Source: Acholeplasmataceae bacterium
GTDB lineage: Bacteria; Bacillota; Negativicutes; Acidaminococcales; Acidaminococcaceae
NCBI GenBank assembly: GCA_012719555.1
Contig: JAAYAE010000061.1
Coordinates: 1 to 5,087 of the forward strand
Length of the DNA: 5,087 nt
Reading direction: 5' to 3'
Below the pieces are notes generated by a model that had not been told where the DNA came from, made no database searches, and saw only the letters and a list, made by a program, of their open reading frames with translations. A program made the translations under genes and the position numbers. Positions 1 through 5,087 of this stretch are shown here, in pieces. The first letter of the stretch is position 1. The number at the start of each line of letters is the position of its first letter.

Positions 1-2
1 AT

Positions 3-272
3 CCTGATGGATTGGAATGGGCAATTGCTAGGACTACCGGAACTAGTGAATTAGAAGCGCAAGGAGAGATATTTTCAGTGTCGTCGGCTCTGCAGGAATC
101 TTTAGCGATTTTTCCGGATTATGAGTTAATTAATGCAAATGGGAAAAGTATTTTTCAAAATATATCAATACCTGGCATCGTCGGCTCAATATTTGCTTGT
201 ACCTTAGTCGGCGCAGCAGGAATCTTGCTTGCTAAAATAAAGAAGGGAAAGCGAGCCGCAACTAACGAATAA
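3..272 (+). CDS. ECF nickel/cobalt transporter, PDGLE-domain C-terminus (5' truncated)
   Basis: This is the last 89 residues of a protein whose start lies before the window. The frame opens with PDGLEWA, the signature that names the PDGLE domain found in CbiM/NikM-type substrate-binding subunits or their small CbiN/NikN-like partners. A FPDY motif follows about 35 residues later, then one hydrophobic helix (about fragment residues 56-79) and a short basic tail (KIKKGKRA), which predicts a C-terminal membrane anchor with a cytoplasmic end. In the complex this part works with the S component that captures Ni2+ or Co2+ at the membrane. Whether it is the tail of a CbiM-PDGLE fusion (as in LarMN of Lactiplantibacillus plantarum) or a stand-alone roughly 100-residue PDGLE protein cannot be decided from this fragment. 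The cbiQ start lies 21 bases past its stop, so it belongs to the same operon. The larB gene downstream favours nickel as substrate. Confidence 0.85.
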   Translation, partial: PDGLEWAIARTTGTSELEAQGEIFSVSSALQESLAIFPDYELINANGKSIFQNISIPGIVGSIFACTLVGAAGILLAKIKKGKRAATNE

Positions 273-293
273 CTTGGCTGGGGGGAGGGTAAA

Positions 294-1091
294 ATGACTG
301 ATATACGCAGTAAAATAGAGCAAATATATTCTTTAGAACAGCTTTCTGCTCAAAACAGCTGTGTCCACGGCTTACACCCTTTAGCTAAAATATGTAGTAC
401 GATATTATATATTGTTTGTATTTTATCTTTTGATCGGTATGCTTTTTTTGAAATTTTACCCTATGCGTTTTATCCCTTACTATTAATATTTTTGGCCAAG
501 GTACCTATAGGGATGATTTTTAAAAGGGTAATTATTGCTCTTCCATTTTGCTTGTTTGCAGGAGTTTCTAATGTTTTTTTAGATACAGCGCCTGTAATGC
601 AATTTGGAGAGTTTTCTTTTACTTTTGGTATGTTATCACTTTTTACCATTGTTTTGCGTACGCTGCTTTGTGTTTCTGCCGTACTAATTTTAGTAGCGGT
701 TACGCCTTTTGATGAGTTAACTGAAGAGTTGCGCAGAATGCATTTACCTAATATATTTATTACGCTTTTAGAAATGACATATCGCTATATTGGTGTTTTG
801 GCGGAAGAAGCGGCGACTATGTTTATAGGCTACCGTTTGCGGAGCAGAACAGGTAGTGGTTTAGAGATGAAGGATATGGGCAGCTTTATAGGGCAACTTT
901 TATTACGTAGTTTTGACAGGGCAGACCGAGTTTACCAAGCCATGAAGTGCCGTGGGTACGCATTGCGTAATTTTTCTCATGCGCAAAATAATCTTGATAA
1001 GCATGATTGGTGTTTCATATTGCTTACCGGAGGTATTTTCTTGCTTTTGCGTTGGGGCGCTAGTCAGTACGTTGCTGGGAGGTTCTTTTAG
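294..1091 (+). CDS. cbiQ: ECF transporter transmembrane (T) component CbiQ/LarQ
   Basis: This 265-residue integral membrane protein couples the substrate-binding subunit to the ATPase in an energy-coupling-factor nickel/cobalt importer. Its length is normal for CbiQ. Visible family marks are LHPLAK (residues 27-32) before the first helix, a cytoplasmic coupling segment MTYRYIGVLAEEA (161-173) running into YRLRS (180-184), and RADRVYQAMKCRGY (209-222). The two EcfT coupling motifs, usually written Ala-Arg-Gly or Ala-Arg-Ser, read LRS (182-184) and CRG (219-221): both arginines are kept and both alanines are replaced. Hydrophobic segments lie near 33-45, 52-68, 77-95, 112-136 and 240-253. The ATG is preceded by a very strong site, GGGGGAGGG at 281-289. 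The stop codon overlaps the cbiO GTG start by one base, implying translational coupling. Cobalt versus nickel specificity cannot be read from this subunit; the coupling to larB suggests nickel. Confidence 0.93.
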   Translation: MTDIRSKIEQIYSLEQLSAQNSCVHGLHPLAKICSTILYIVCILSFDRYAFFEILPYAFYPLLLIFLAKVPIGMIFKRVIIALPFCLFAGVSNVFLDTAPVMQFGEFSFTFGMLSLFTIVLRTLLCVSAVLILVAVTPFDELTEELRRMHLPNIFITLLEMTYRYIGVLAEEAATMFIGYRLRSRTGSGLEMKDMGSFIGQLLLRSFDRADRVYQAMKCRGYALRNFSHAQNNLDKHDWCFILLTGGIFLLLRWGASQYVAGRFF

Positions 1092-1816
1092 TGTTAAAGA
1101 TAGAAAAACTTAGTGTGAGATACCCTGACCAAACCATAGGAATAGATAATGTAAGCTTATGTGCTAAAGAGGGAGAAAGTGTTGCGCTCATAGGTGCCAA
1201 TGGGGCTGGGAAAACTTCTCTTATTATGGCCTTAGTAGGGGTAATTCCCTCTAATGGCAATGTTTTTGCCGACAATGTTAAATTAAATAAAGATAATTTG
1301 AACGAAATACGCAATAAAATAGGAGTAGTATTTCAAAATCCTGATGATCAATTATTTATGCCAACTATTTATGATAATATTGCTTTTGGTCTTCGTAATA
1401 TGGGAATGAATGAGTTGGAAATTAATGCAAGAATTGAAACCTGTTTGTCTCTTTTAAATATTAAACATTTGCGTAATAAAACGGCACTCAAAATATCAGG
1501 TGGGGAAAAACGCATGGCAGCGTTGGCTACAGTACTAGTTATGGAGCCCTCAATTATGTTATTTGATGAACCAACAGCTTTTTTGGATCCTAAAGCTAGG
1601 AGGATCTTGCTTAGTGTACTTAATGGATTGCAACATACTAAAATTATAGCCACTCATGATTTAATGTTTGCAGCAGAAACTTGCAAACGAAGCGTATTGC
1701 TTAAAGATGGTAGTGTTTTTGCTGATGGACCATCTAAAGAACTCTTATATGATGTTCAATTAATGGATAAATGCGGTGTAGAAGCTATTGGTGCCTGTGG
1801 GAGGGAAATATATTAA
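1091..1816 (+). CDS. cbiO: ECF transporter ATP-binding protein CbiO/LarO
   Basis: This 241-residue ABC ATPase powers the Ni/Co importer. All the ABC landmarks are present in order: Walker A GANGAGKT (35-42, Lys41), Q-loop Gln82 in FQNPDDQLF, signature ISGGEKR (135-141, in place of the common LSGGQKR), Walker B IMLFDEP (155-161, catalytic Glu160), D-loop FLDP (164-167) and switch His189 in ATHD. FQNPDDQLF is typical of ECF A components. The start is GTG, embedded in TAGTG so that it overlaps the cbiQ stop, with GGGAGG at 1077-1082 eight bases upstream. The protein is somewhat shorter than many CbiO proteins of about 270 residues and has only a short C-terminal tail after the ATPase core. Only one ATPase is encoded here, so it presumably acts as a homodimer, as in CbiMNQO systems. 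Its stop overlaps the larB ATG (TAATG). Confidence 0.95.
   Translation: MLKIEKLSVRYPDQTIGIDNVSLCAKEGESVALIGANGAGKTSLIMALVGVIPSNGNVFADNVKLNKDNLNEIRNKIGVVFQNPDDQLFMPTIYDNIAFGLRNMGMNELEINARIETCLSLLNIKHLRNKTALKISGGEKRMAALATVLVMEPSIMLFDEPTAFLDPKARRILLSVLNGLQHTKIIATHDLMFAAETCKRSVLLKDGSVFADGPSKELLYDVQLMDKCGVEAIGACGREIY
1799..1805 (+). promoter_or_regulatory. Ribosome binding site that fixes the larB start
   Basis: GGGAGGG lies ten bases before the ATG at 1816, inside the last codons of cbiO. It decides the larB start. The same frame stays open 15 codons further upstream to an ATG at 1771, but that start would overlap cbiO by 46 bases and add a sequence (MRCRSYWC...) that I do not recognise as LarB. 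Confidence 0.75.
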
Positions 1817-2571
1817 TGGAAAAAAAAGAAATAAAAATGCTCTTGGAGCAAGTGGCAACAGGAAAGCTATCTGTGGAGGGGGCAACATTAAAACTTAAGG
1901 AAGCACCTTTTGAGGATTTGGGGTTTGCCAAGTTGGATTATCATCGTAGCTTGCGACAAGGAATAGCAGAGGTTATTTATGGTGCAGGAAAAACCCCGGA
2001 GCAAATTTCAACTATAGCTAGGGCTATGCAAGAGCATGGACAAAAAACGATACTGATTACCCGCATGGATGCAGACGTTGCTAACAGTGTAGGAAAGAAT
2101 ATAAAGTTAAAATATTTTGATATGGGAGGCATCGGTATTGTTGGTGAAATGCCGATACCGGACGGCAGAGGGAAAATTTTGGTTGCAACAGGTGGTACCA
2201 GTGATATGCACGTAGCTGAAGAAGCAGCTCTTACGGCAGAAGCTTTGGGTAACGAGGTGACCAGACTCTATGACGTAGGGGTTGCAGGTTTGCATCGTTT
2301 ATTGGCAAATAAAGATGATATTATGAATGCTAGTGTTATTATAGCTGTTGCAGGAATGGAAGGAGCTCTTGCAAGCGTTATTGGAGGGCTTTCTTCTTGC
2401 CCGGTCTTAGCTGTGCCTACCAGTGTTGGATATGGAGCCTCTTTTAGCGGTATTTCCGCGTTGTTGTCTATGCTAAATTCTTGTGCTAGTGGTGTCAGTG
2501 TTGTAAATATTGACAATGGTTTTGGTGCTGCTTATCAAGCTTCTATGATAAATCACGTAGGTATTGTTTAA
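1816..2571 (+). CDS. larB: Nickel-pincer cofactor biosynthesis protein LarB
   Basis: LarB is a cytoplasmic carboxylase/hydrolase related to PurE (AIR carboxylase). In the known pathway it carboxylates the pyridine ring of nicotinic acid adenine dinucleotide at C5 and hydrolyses the phosphoanhydride, releasing AMP and pyridinium-3,5-biscarboxylate mononucleotide, which LarE and LarC then convert to the Ni-pincer cofactor. The 251 residues from ATG 1816 match the family length. Family-like blocks are AEVIYGAGKTPEQI (51-64), the PurE-like ATGGTSDMHVAEEA (124-137), LYDVGVAGLHRLL (151-163), VAGMEGALASVIGGL (178-192), and PTSVGYGASFSG (201-212) followed by LNSCASGVSVVNIDNGFGAA (220-239). Cys223 sits where the catalytic cysteine (Cys221 in L. 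plantarum LarB, from memory) forms a transient adduct with the pyridine. The ATG overlaps the cbiO stop by one base. The gene ends at tandem hairpins and is the last in its operon. Confidence 0.95.
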   Translation: MEKKEIKMLLEQVATGKLSVEGATLKLKEAPFEDLGFAKLDYHRSLRQGIAEVIYGAGKTPEQISTIARAMQEHGQKTILITRMDADVANSVGKNIKLKYFDMGGIGIVGEMPIPDGRGKILVATGGTSDMHVAEEAALTAEALGNEVTRLYDVGVAGLHRLLANKDDIMNASVIIAVAGMEGALASVIGGLSSCPVLAVPTSVGYGASFSGISALLSMLNSCASGVSVVNIDNGFGAAYQASMINHVGIV

Positions 2572-2605
2572 AATCCTAGGCTAAATAGATTTTAAAAGAC
2601 TTTTT
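2567..2605 (+). other. AT-rich inverted repeat across the larB stop, possible weak terminator
   Basis: TTTAAAATC (2567-2575) and GATTTTAAA (2588-2596) form a perfect 9-bp inverted repeat around a 12-base loop. The left arm contains the larB TAA stop. Four bases after the right arm comes TTTTT (2601-2605). The stem has only one G-C pair, so it would be a weak terminator at best; it may instead protect the mRNA 3' end or be a chance product of AT-rich DNA. Confidence 0.35.
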
Positions 2606-2611
2606 CTACAT

Positions 2612-2655
2612 AAAAAAAGATGGCAAAGGATTTTGTGTCCATTTGCCATCTTTTT
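2612..2655. terminator. Bidirectional rho-independent terminator between larB and dedA
   Basis: AAAAAGATGGCAAA (2614-2627) pairs perfectly with TTTGCCATCTTTTT (2642-2655). The stem continues inward with GGA/TCC (2628-2630 with 2638-2640) past one bulged A (2641), leaving a 7-base loop. A-runs on the left and T-runs on the right give a U-tract to transcripts from either strand: T5 at 2651-2655 for the larB operon and seven A at 2612-2618 for dedA, whose stop codon is only six bases away. This is the strongest hairpin I see in the window. Confidence 0.9.
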
Positions 2656-2661
2656 CATATT

Positions 2662-3315
2662 TTACTTTTCAGTAGCATCGTCTTTTCGTTGTGCTTTAAT
2701 TATCTCTGTAAAAATCGGAATAACAGATACTACTATAATACCCAAAGCTACATAGTGAAAATTGTTTTTTACAAAAGGAACATTTCCGAAGAAATACCCA
2801 GCACCGGTAAAAAGACTTACCCAAGCAATTGCTCCTATGATATTCCACATAACAAATGTGCGGTAATGCATGCTGCCGATACCAGCGACAAAAGGAGCAA
2901 AGGTTCTGACTATAGGTGCGAAACGGCATAAAAAGATTGCTTTATGACCATGCTTATTATAGAATTCTTCTGTTTTCTTAATATGTTCAGGTTTAATTAG
3001 AGTAGTTTTGCTGAGAAGTTTGTGCCCAAATTCCTCACCAATCCAGTAGTTACAGCTGTCACCTGAAATAGCAGCAGCTAAACAAATAATAAATAGAGTG
3101 CCAAAATGAAGTTCACTGCTGGTAGCGGCTAAAGCTCCACAGGCAAAAAGCAGAGAATCACCGGGAAGAAAAGGTGTTACAACCAACCCGGTTTCACAAA
3201 AAATAATGGCAAACAATATAAAGTAGACCCAATAACCATAGTTTTCCATAACCAAGGGGATGTATTTGTCAAAATGCATAATATATTCTGAAAAAATGTA
3301 AATTAATGTTTCCAT
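2662..3315 (-). CDS. DedA-family integral membrane protein
   Basis: This 217-residue protein has the SNARE-associated/DedA (VTT) fold. Members act in the cytoplasmic membrane; characterised ones flip or move lipids such as phosphatidylethanolamine, undecaprenyl phosphate or others, or need the proton motive force for membrane homeostasis. Seen here are FCETGLVVTPFLPGDSLLF (39-57), ISGDSCNYWIGEEFG (83-97) and CRFAPIVRTFAPFVAGIGSM (130-149), followed by WNIIGAIAW. Glu41, Asp53, Arg131 and Arg137 have the same spacing as the four charged residues essential in E. coli YqjA/YghB (E39, D51, R130, R136, from memory), so the active set is intact. Length is close to those proteins. Hydrophobic spans lie near 27-40, 54-64, 72-85, 153-175 and 187-203; the tail is charged and cytoplasmic. 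The ATG at 3315 has AAAGGA (3327-3322) six bases upstream; a later Met13 lacks such a site. The lipid substrate cannot be assigned. Confidence 0.93.
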   Translation of the reverse strand: METLIYIFSEYIMHFDKYIPLVMENYGYWVYFILFAIIFCETGLVVTPFLPGDSLLFACGALAATSSELHFGTLFIICLAAAISGDSCNYWIGEEFGHKLLSKTTLIKPEHIKKTEEFYNKHGHKAIFLCRFAPIVRTFAPFVAGIGSMHYRTFVMWNIIGAIAWVSLFTGAGYFFGNVPFVKNNFHYVALGIIVVSVIPIFTEIIKAQRKDDATEK

Positions 3316-3338
3316 ACAAAATCCTTTCTGTAATTACT

Positions 3339-3350
3339 ATAATGCATTAT
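3339..3350. promoter_or_regulatory. 12-bp perfect palindrome in the dedA-map divergent promoter region
   Basis: ATAATGCATTAT reads the same on both strands. It overlaps the end of the candidate dedA -10 and its predicted start site, and touches the weak -35 of map. A dimeric repressor bound here would block dedA and might affect map. The half-sites ATAAT/ATTAT recall Fur/PerR-type boxes, but the two-base spacing and lack of outer matches do not fit a known consensus, so no regulator is named. An AT-rich palindrome of this length can also arise by chance. Confidence 0.35.
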
Positions 3351-3375
3351 TCTACCATACTTTCTGTGTTATAAT
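3347..3375 (+). promoter_or_regulatory. Candidate map promoter, extended -10
   Basis: TGT-TATAAT (3367-3375) is a consensus -10 hexamer with the upstream TGn extension. At 17 bases further upstream the -35 position holds TTATTC (3347-3352), a weak match, which an extended -10 can tolerate. The start would fall near 3382 and give a leader of about 33 bases ahead of map. Confidence 0.6.
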
Positions 3376-3377
3376 AA
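3349..3377 (-). promoter_or_regulatory. Candidate dedA promoter, extended -10
   Basis: Read on the - strand, TGG-TAGAAT (3357 down to 3349) is an extended -10 element with a five-of-six match to TATAAT. A poor -35, TTATTA (3377 to 3372), lies 17 bases upstream. Transcription would begin near 3342 and give a leader of about 27 bases that contains the AAAGGA ribosome site. An alternative -10, TATAGT at 3341-3336, would place the start too close to that site. Confidence 0.45.
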
Positions 3378-3403
3378 AGAAAATATATCAAAACCCAACG
3401 AAA

Positions 3404-3408
3404 GGGAG
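3404..3408 (+). promoter_or_regulatory. Ribosome binding site fixing the map start
   Basis: GGGAG (within AAAGGGAG) lies six bases before the ATG at 3415. It supports the longer form of methionine aminopeptidase. The internal ATG at 3490 (Met26), which would give an N-terminus like E. coli MetAP, has no purine-rich site at the right distance. Confidence 0.7.
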
Positions 3409-3414
3409 AAAAAG

Positions 3415-4233
3415 ATGACTGATTTGGCACAAATTGAAGAAAAAATTGCAGAATATGCAGCAAAAGGATATGAAGTTCCAACTAAAGATATGATTAAGAC
3501 TCCAGAGGAGATAATAGGAATTCGCCGGGCGTCTAAAATTAATACGGCAGTATTAGATGCCGTAGCTGCTAAAATTAAGGCTGGTATGAGTACAGATGAT
3601 ATTAATACTATCGTTCATGAAAGTACTTTAGCACACGGAGCAATACCTGCACCGTTAAACTATGAAGGGTTTCCTAAGAGTGTGTGTACATCAGTTAATG
3701 AAGAGATATGTCACGGCATTCCTTCGTCTAATGTTATTTTGAAAAGTGGAGATATTGTTAATGTAGATGTGACTACTCTATACGATGGATTTTATGGCGA
3801 TGCCTCGAGGATGTTTATGATTGGTAAAGTTACGCCGCAAAAGAAAAATTTAGTGCTAATTACTAAAGAGTGTTTGCGTCGTGGGGTAGAGGCTTCTCAG
3901 CCGTGGCATTTTATAGGTGATATTGGAGCTGCTGTTTCCGCATTTGCTCATAAGCATGGTTACTCAGTGGTAAGAGAATTTGGTGGACATGGCGTAGGTT
4001 TGCAAATGCATGAGGAACCTTTTATCAGTCATGTTGGCAAGAAAAATACAGGTATGCTTTTAGTTCCCGGCATGGTGTTTACAATTGAGCCTATGATTAA
4101 TATGGGGAGGCCGGAACTGTATGTGGATTCGGCAAATGATTGGACTGCTCTTACTGAAGATGGTAAACCTTCTGCTCAATGGGAACATACAATATTGATA
4201 ACAGAAAGTGGTAACGAGATTCTTACTTACTAA
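3415..4233 (+). CDS. map: Type I methionine aminopeptidase
   Basis: This cytoplasmic metalloenzyme removes the initiator methionine from nascent proteins when the second residue is small. The 272 residues carry the full pita-bread active site: His100 (ICHGIP), metal ligands Asp118 (VNVDVT), Asp129 (YGDASR), His192 (GGHGVG), Glu225 (TIEP) and Glu256 (QWEHT). The spacings are exactly those of E. coli MetAP (H79, D97, D108, H171, E204, E235), offset by 21. It therefore has about 21 extra N-terminal residues (MTDLAQIEEKIAEYAAKGYE...), charged and probably helical, before the IKTPEEI segment where the E. coli enzyme begins. It lacks the Cys-rich SEC-C zinc module that some clostridial MetAPs carry, and it ends shortly after the last ligand. 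There is no insertion between the ligands, so it is type I rather than type II. It is transcribed alone from its own promoter and ends at a terminator shared with the converging gene. Confidence 0.97.
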   Translation: MTDLAQIEEKIAEYAAKGYEVPTKDMIKTPEEIIGIRRASKINTAVLDAVAAKIKAGMSTDDINTIVHESTLAHGAIPAPLNYEGFPKSVCTSVNEEICHGIPSSNVILKSGDIVNVDVTTLYDGFYGDASRMFMIGKVTPQKKNLVLITKECLRRGVEASQPWHFIGDIGAAVSAFAHKHGYSVVREFGGHGVGLQMHEEPFISHVGKKNTGMLLVPGMVFTIEPMINMGRPELYVDSANDWTALTEDGKPSAQWEHTILITESGNEILTY

Positions 4234-4236
4234 GAT

Positions 4237-4284
4237 AAAAAAGGCTGCCAATGCACGCAAATAGCGGTTAGGGGCAGTCTATTT
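4237..4284. terminator. Bidirectional terminator candidate between map and the ttcA-like gene
   Basis: AGGCTGCC (4242-4249) pairs with GGCAGTCT (4273-4280) in an 8-bp stem with one G-T wobble. An A-run (4237-4242) lies on the left and ATTTATTT on the right, so transcripts from both sides end in a U-rich tract. The 23-base loop is long but contains a small inner CGC/GCG pairing (4256-4258 with 4264-4266). It is weaker than the larB-dedA terminator, and its right flank overlaps the stop codon of the - strand gene. Confidence 0.6.
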
Positions 4285-5065
4285 ATTTCCCCCAAAAGCT
4301 GCGAAATTTAGCGATAATATCTTCTTGTGGTAAACTTGCCGGCCATAGTTCACGCCCGGAAGTCTCTCGCATGGCGGCTGCTAGATGACTATATAGTTCG
4401 GGATTATTTTTACTTAAAGTTACAATTAATTCTTTCATGTCTTGTCGTTGGGTATGACCATCATAGGGGCAGGGATTTTTTAAAGGCATAAGAGCTAGTT
4501 TTTGCACATAATCAATTATTTCATGCTCGCGATAGTAAATTAGAGGTCTTAGTACTGTTAGTTGGGTTCTAGTTAGGAAAGTTACCGGCAGAAAGGTTTT
4601 TTGCTGCCCGGAATTTAACAGGTTTAACAAAAAAGTTTCTACGGCATCGTCGTTGTGATGAGCTAAGGCAATCTTATTAAAGCCTAATTCACCGGCTTTG
4701 CGATTAGTGGCGGCTCTGCGAAAATATGCGCAAGAAAAACAAGGGGTATTTCCTCTGTTTTTCCAGGCTTCCATAATATTAACTTGTTCATGGTAATGCT
4801 CAAGCCCAAATTGCTGACAGAAGGCTTCTAATTCGTGGGCAGGGAACTTATCGTCAAACATATTATCTACAGTGTAACAGGCTAAACTAAAGCGCATAGG
4901 GGCATGCTTTTGCACTTCAGCTAAGGCAGCGGTGAGAAACATACTGTCTTTACCACCGGATAGCCCAATTAGGATTTTATCACCATCAGAAATCATATTA
5001 AATTCAATTAGTGCCCGCCAAATTTTTGTAAGATATTTTGCCGGGATGAAGGGTATTTGTGACAT
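4283..5065 (-). CDS. TtcA-family PP-loop ATPase, probable tRNA 2-thiocytidine synthetase
   Basis: This 260-residue cytoplasmic N-type ATP pyrophosphatase most resembles TtcA, which adenylates cytidine 32 of certain tRNAs and replaces its oxygen with sulfur using a [4Fe-4S] cluster. The PP-loop SGGKDS is at 36-41. HHNDDAVETFLLNLL (136-150) is the second nucleotide-site block. CFSCAYFRR (109-117) supplies Cys109 and Cys112, and PCPYDGHTQRQ (198-208) supplies Cys199. These three match the cluster ligands of E. coli TtcA (C122, C125, C222, from memory). Asp202 stands where E. coli has a further cysteine in PCNLC. It is shorter than E. coli TtcA (about 310 residues). The ATG is at 5065-5063 with AAAGGA (5078-5073) seven bases upstream. 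It is not LarE, whose loop reads SGGVDS, nor TilS, which lacks this cysteine set. The family is fairly sure; the exact substrate is inferred. Confidence 0.85.
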   Translation of the reverse strand: MSQIPFIPAKYLTKIWRALIEFNMISDGDKILIGLSGGKDSMFLTAALAEVQKHAPMRFSLACYTVDNMFDDKFPAHELEAFCQQFGLEHYHEQVNIMEAWKNRGNTPCFSCAYFRRAATNRKAGELGFNKIALAHHNDDAVETFLLNLLNSGQQKTFLPVTFLTRTQLTVLRPLIYYREHEIIDYVQKLALMPLKNPCPYDGHTQRQDMKELIVTLSKNNPELYSHLAAAMRETSGRELWPASLPQEDIIAKFRSFWGK

Positions 5066-5087
5066 TATGTTGTCCTTTCTATATACC

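Noticed and set aside
81..226. Short direct repeats TCGTCGGCTC (81-90, 178-187) and GCAGGAATCTT (92-102, 216-226)
   Set aside because: They lie in the coding sequence in different local contexts, have unequal spacing (97 and 124 bases) and encode unrelated residues, so they look like chance.
1060..1653. Two - strand open frames opposite cbiQ/cbiO
   Set aside because: They mirror the conserved CbiO frame, have no ribosome sites, and yield low-complexity shadow translations.
1771..1815. Upstream ATG extending larB by 15 codons
   Set aside because: It overlaps cbiO heavily and encodes no recognisable LarB sequence, while the ATG at 1816 has a good ribosome site and a classic TAATG overlap.
1820..1827. 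Run of eight A right after the larB start, a possible slippage site
   Set aside because: It simply encodes the Glu-Lys-Lys N-terminus in frame, and the gene is intact; nothing suggests programmed slippage.
2620..2931. 103-codon + strand open frame antisense to dedA
   Set aside because: It begins inside the terminator, has no ribosome site, and lies opposite the conserved DedA frame; the translation resembles no family I know.
4283..5065. PP-loop protein as LarE, completing the nickel-pincer pathway
   Set aside because: The loop is SGGKDS, not the LarE-type SGGVDS, the cysteine pattern is that of TtcA, and the gene is on the opposite strand beyond two unrelated genes.
5081..5086. TATATA on the - strand upstream of the ttcA-like gene as a -10 box
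   Set aside because: Transcription would start at about the ribosome site itself, leaving no usable leader; the real promoter is probably beyond the window edge.

Overview
The window is an ordinary-looking stretch of AT-rich bacterial chromosome with strong GGAGG-type ribosome binding sites, tightly overlapping operon genes and short intergenic gaps. Gene content and style suggest a low-GC Gram-positive-lineage anaerobe (Bacillota; Negativicutes or Clostridia are my guess, low confidence). No rRNA, tRNA, CRISPR array, insertion sequence or phage gene is visible.

Region 1 (1-2571, + strand) is the 3' part of a nickel-handling operon. It starts inside the PDGLE-domain C-terminus of an ECF-type Ni/Co transporter subunit. 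It continues with the transmembrane coupling protein CbiQ (LarQ-like), the ATPase CbiO (LarO-like) and LarB, the first enzyme of nickel-pincer nucleotide (NPN) cofactor synthesis. cbiQ-cbiO and cbiO-larB overlap by one base at stop/start (TAGTG and TAATG). This coupling argues that the imported metal is nickel for an NPN enzyme such as lactate racemase, rather than cobalt for B12. LarC, LarE and a LarA-type enzyme are not in the window; they must lie upstream or elsewhere if the pathway is complete.

Region 2 (2572-2661) is a convergent intergenic stretch. It holds an AT-rich inverted repeat across the larB stop codon, then a very good bidirectional rho-independent terminator shared with dedA.

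Region 3 (2662-4233) has a DedA-family membrane protein gene on the - strand and a type I methionine aminopeptidase gene (map) on the + strand. They diverge from a 99-bp spacer in which two extended -10 promoters appear to interlock around a 12-bp perfect palindrome.

Region 4 (4234-5087) has a second bidirectional terminator candidate between convergent genes, and a - strand gene for a compact TtcA-family PP-loop ATPase with the three-cysteine Fe-S ligand pattern, probably a tRNA sulfur transferase. Its start and ribosome binding site are in the window; its promoter is not.

I found no convincing undescribed system. The points most worth a second look are the nickel transporter-larB coupling, the interlocked divergent promoters, and the short TtcA variant.
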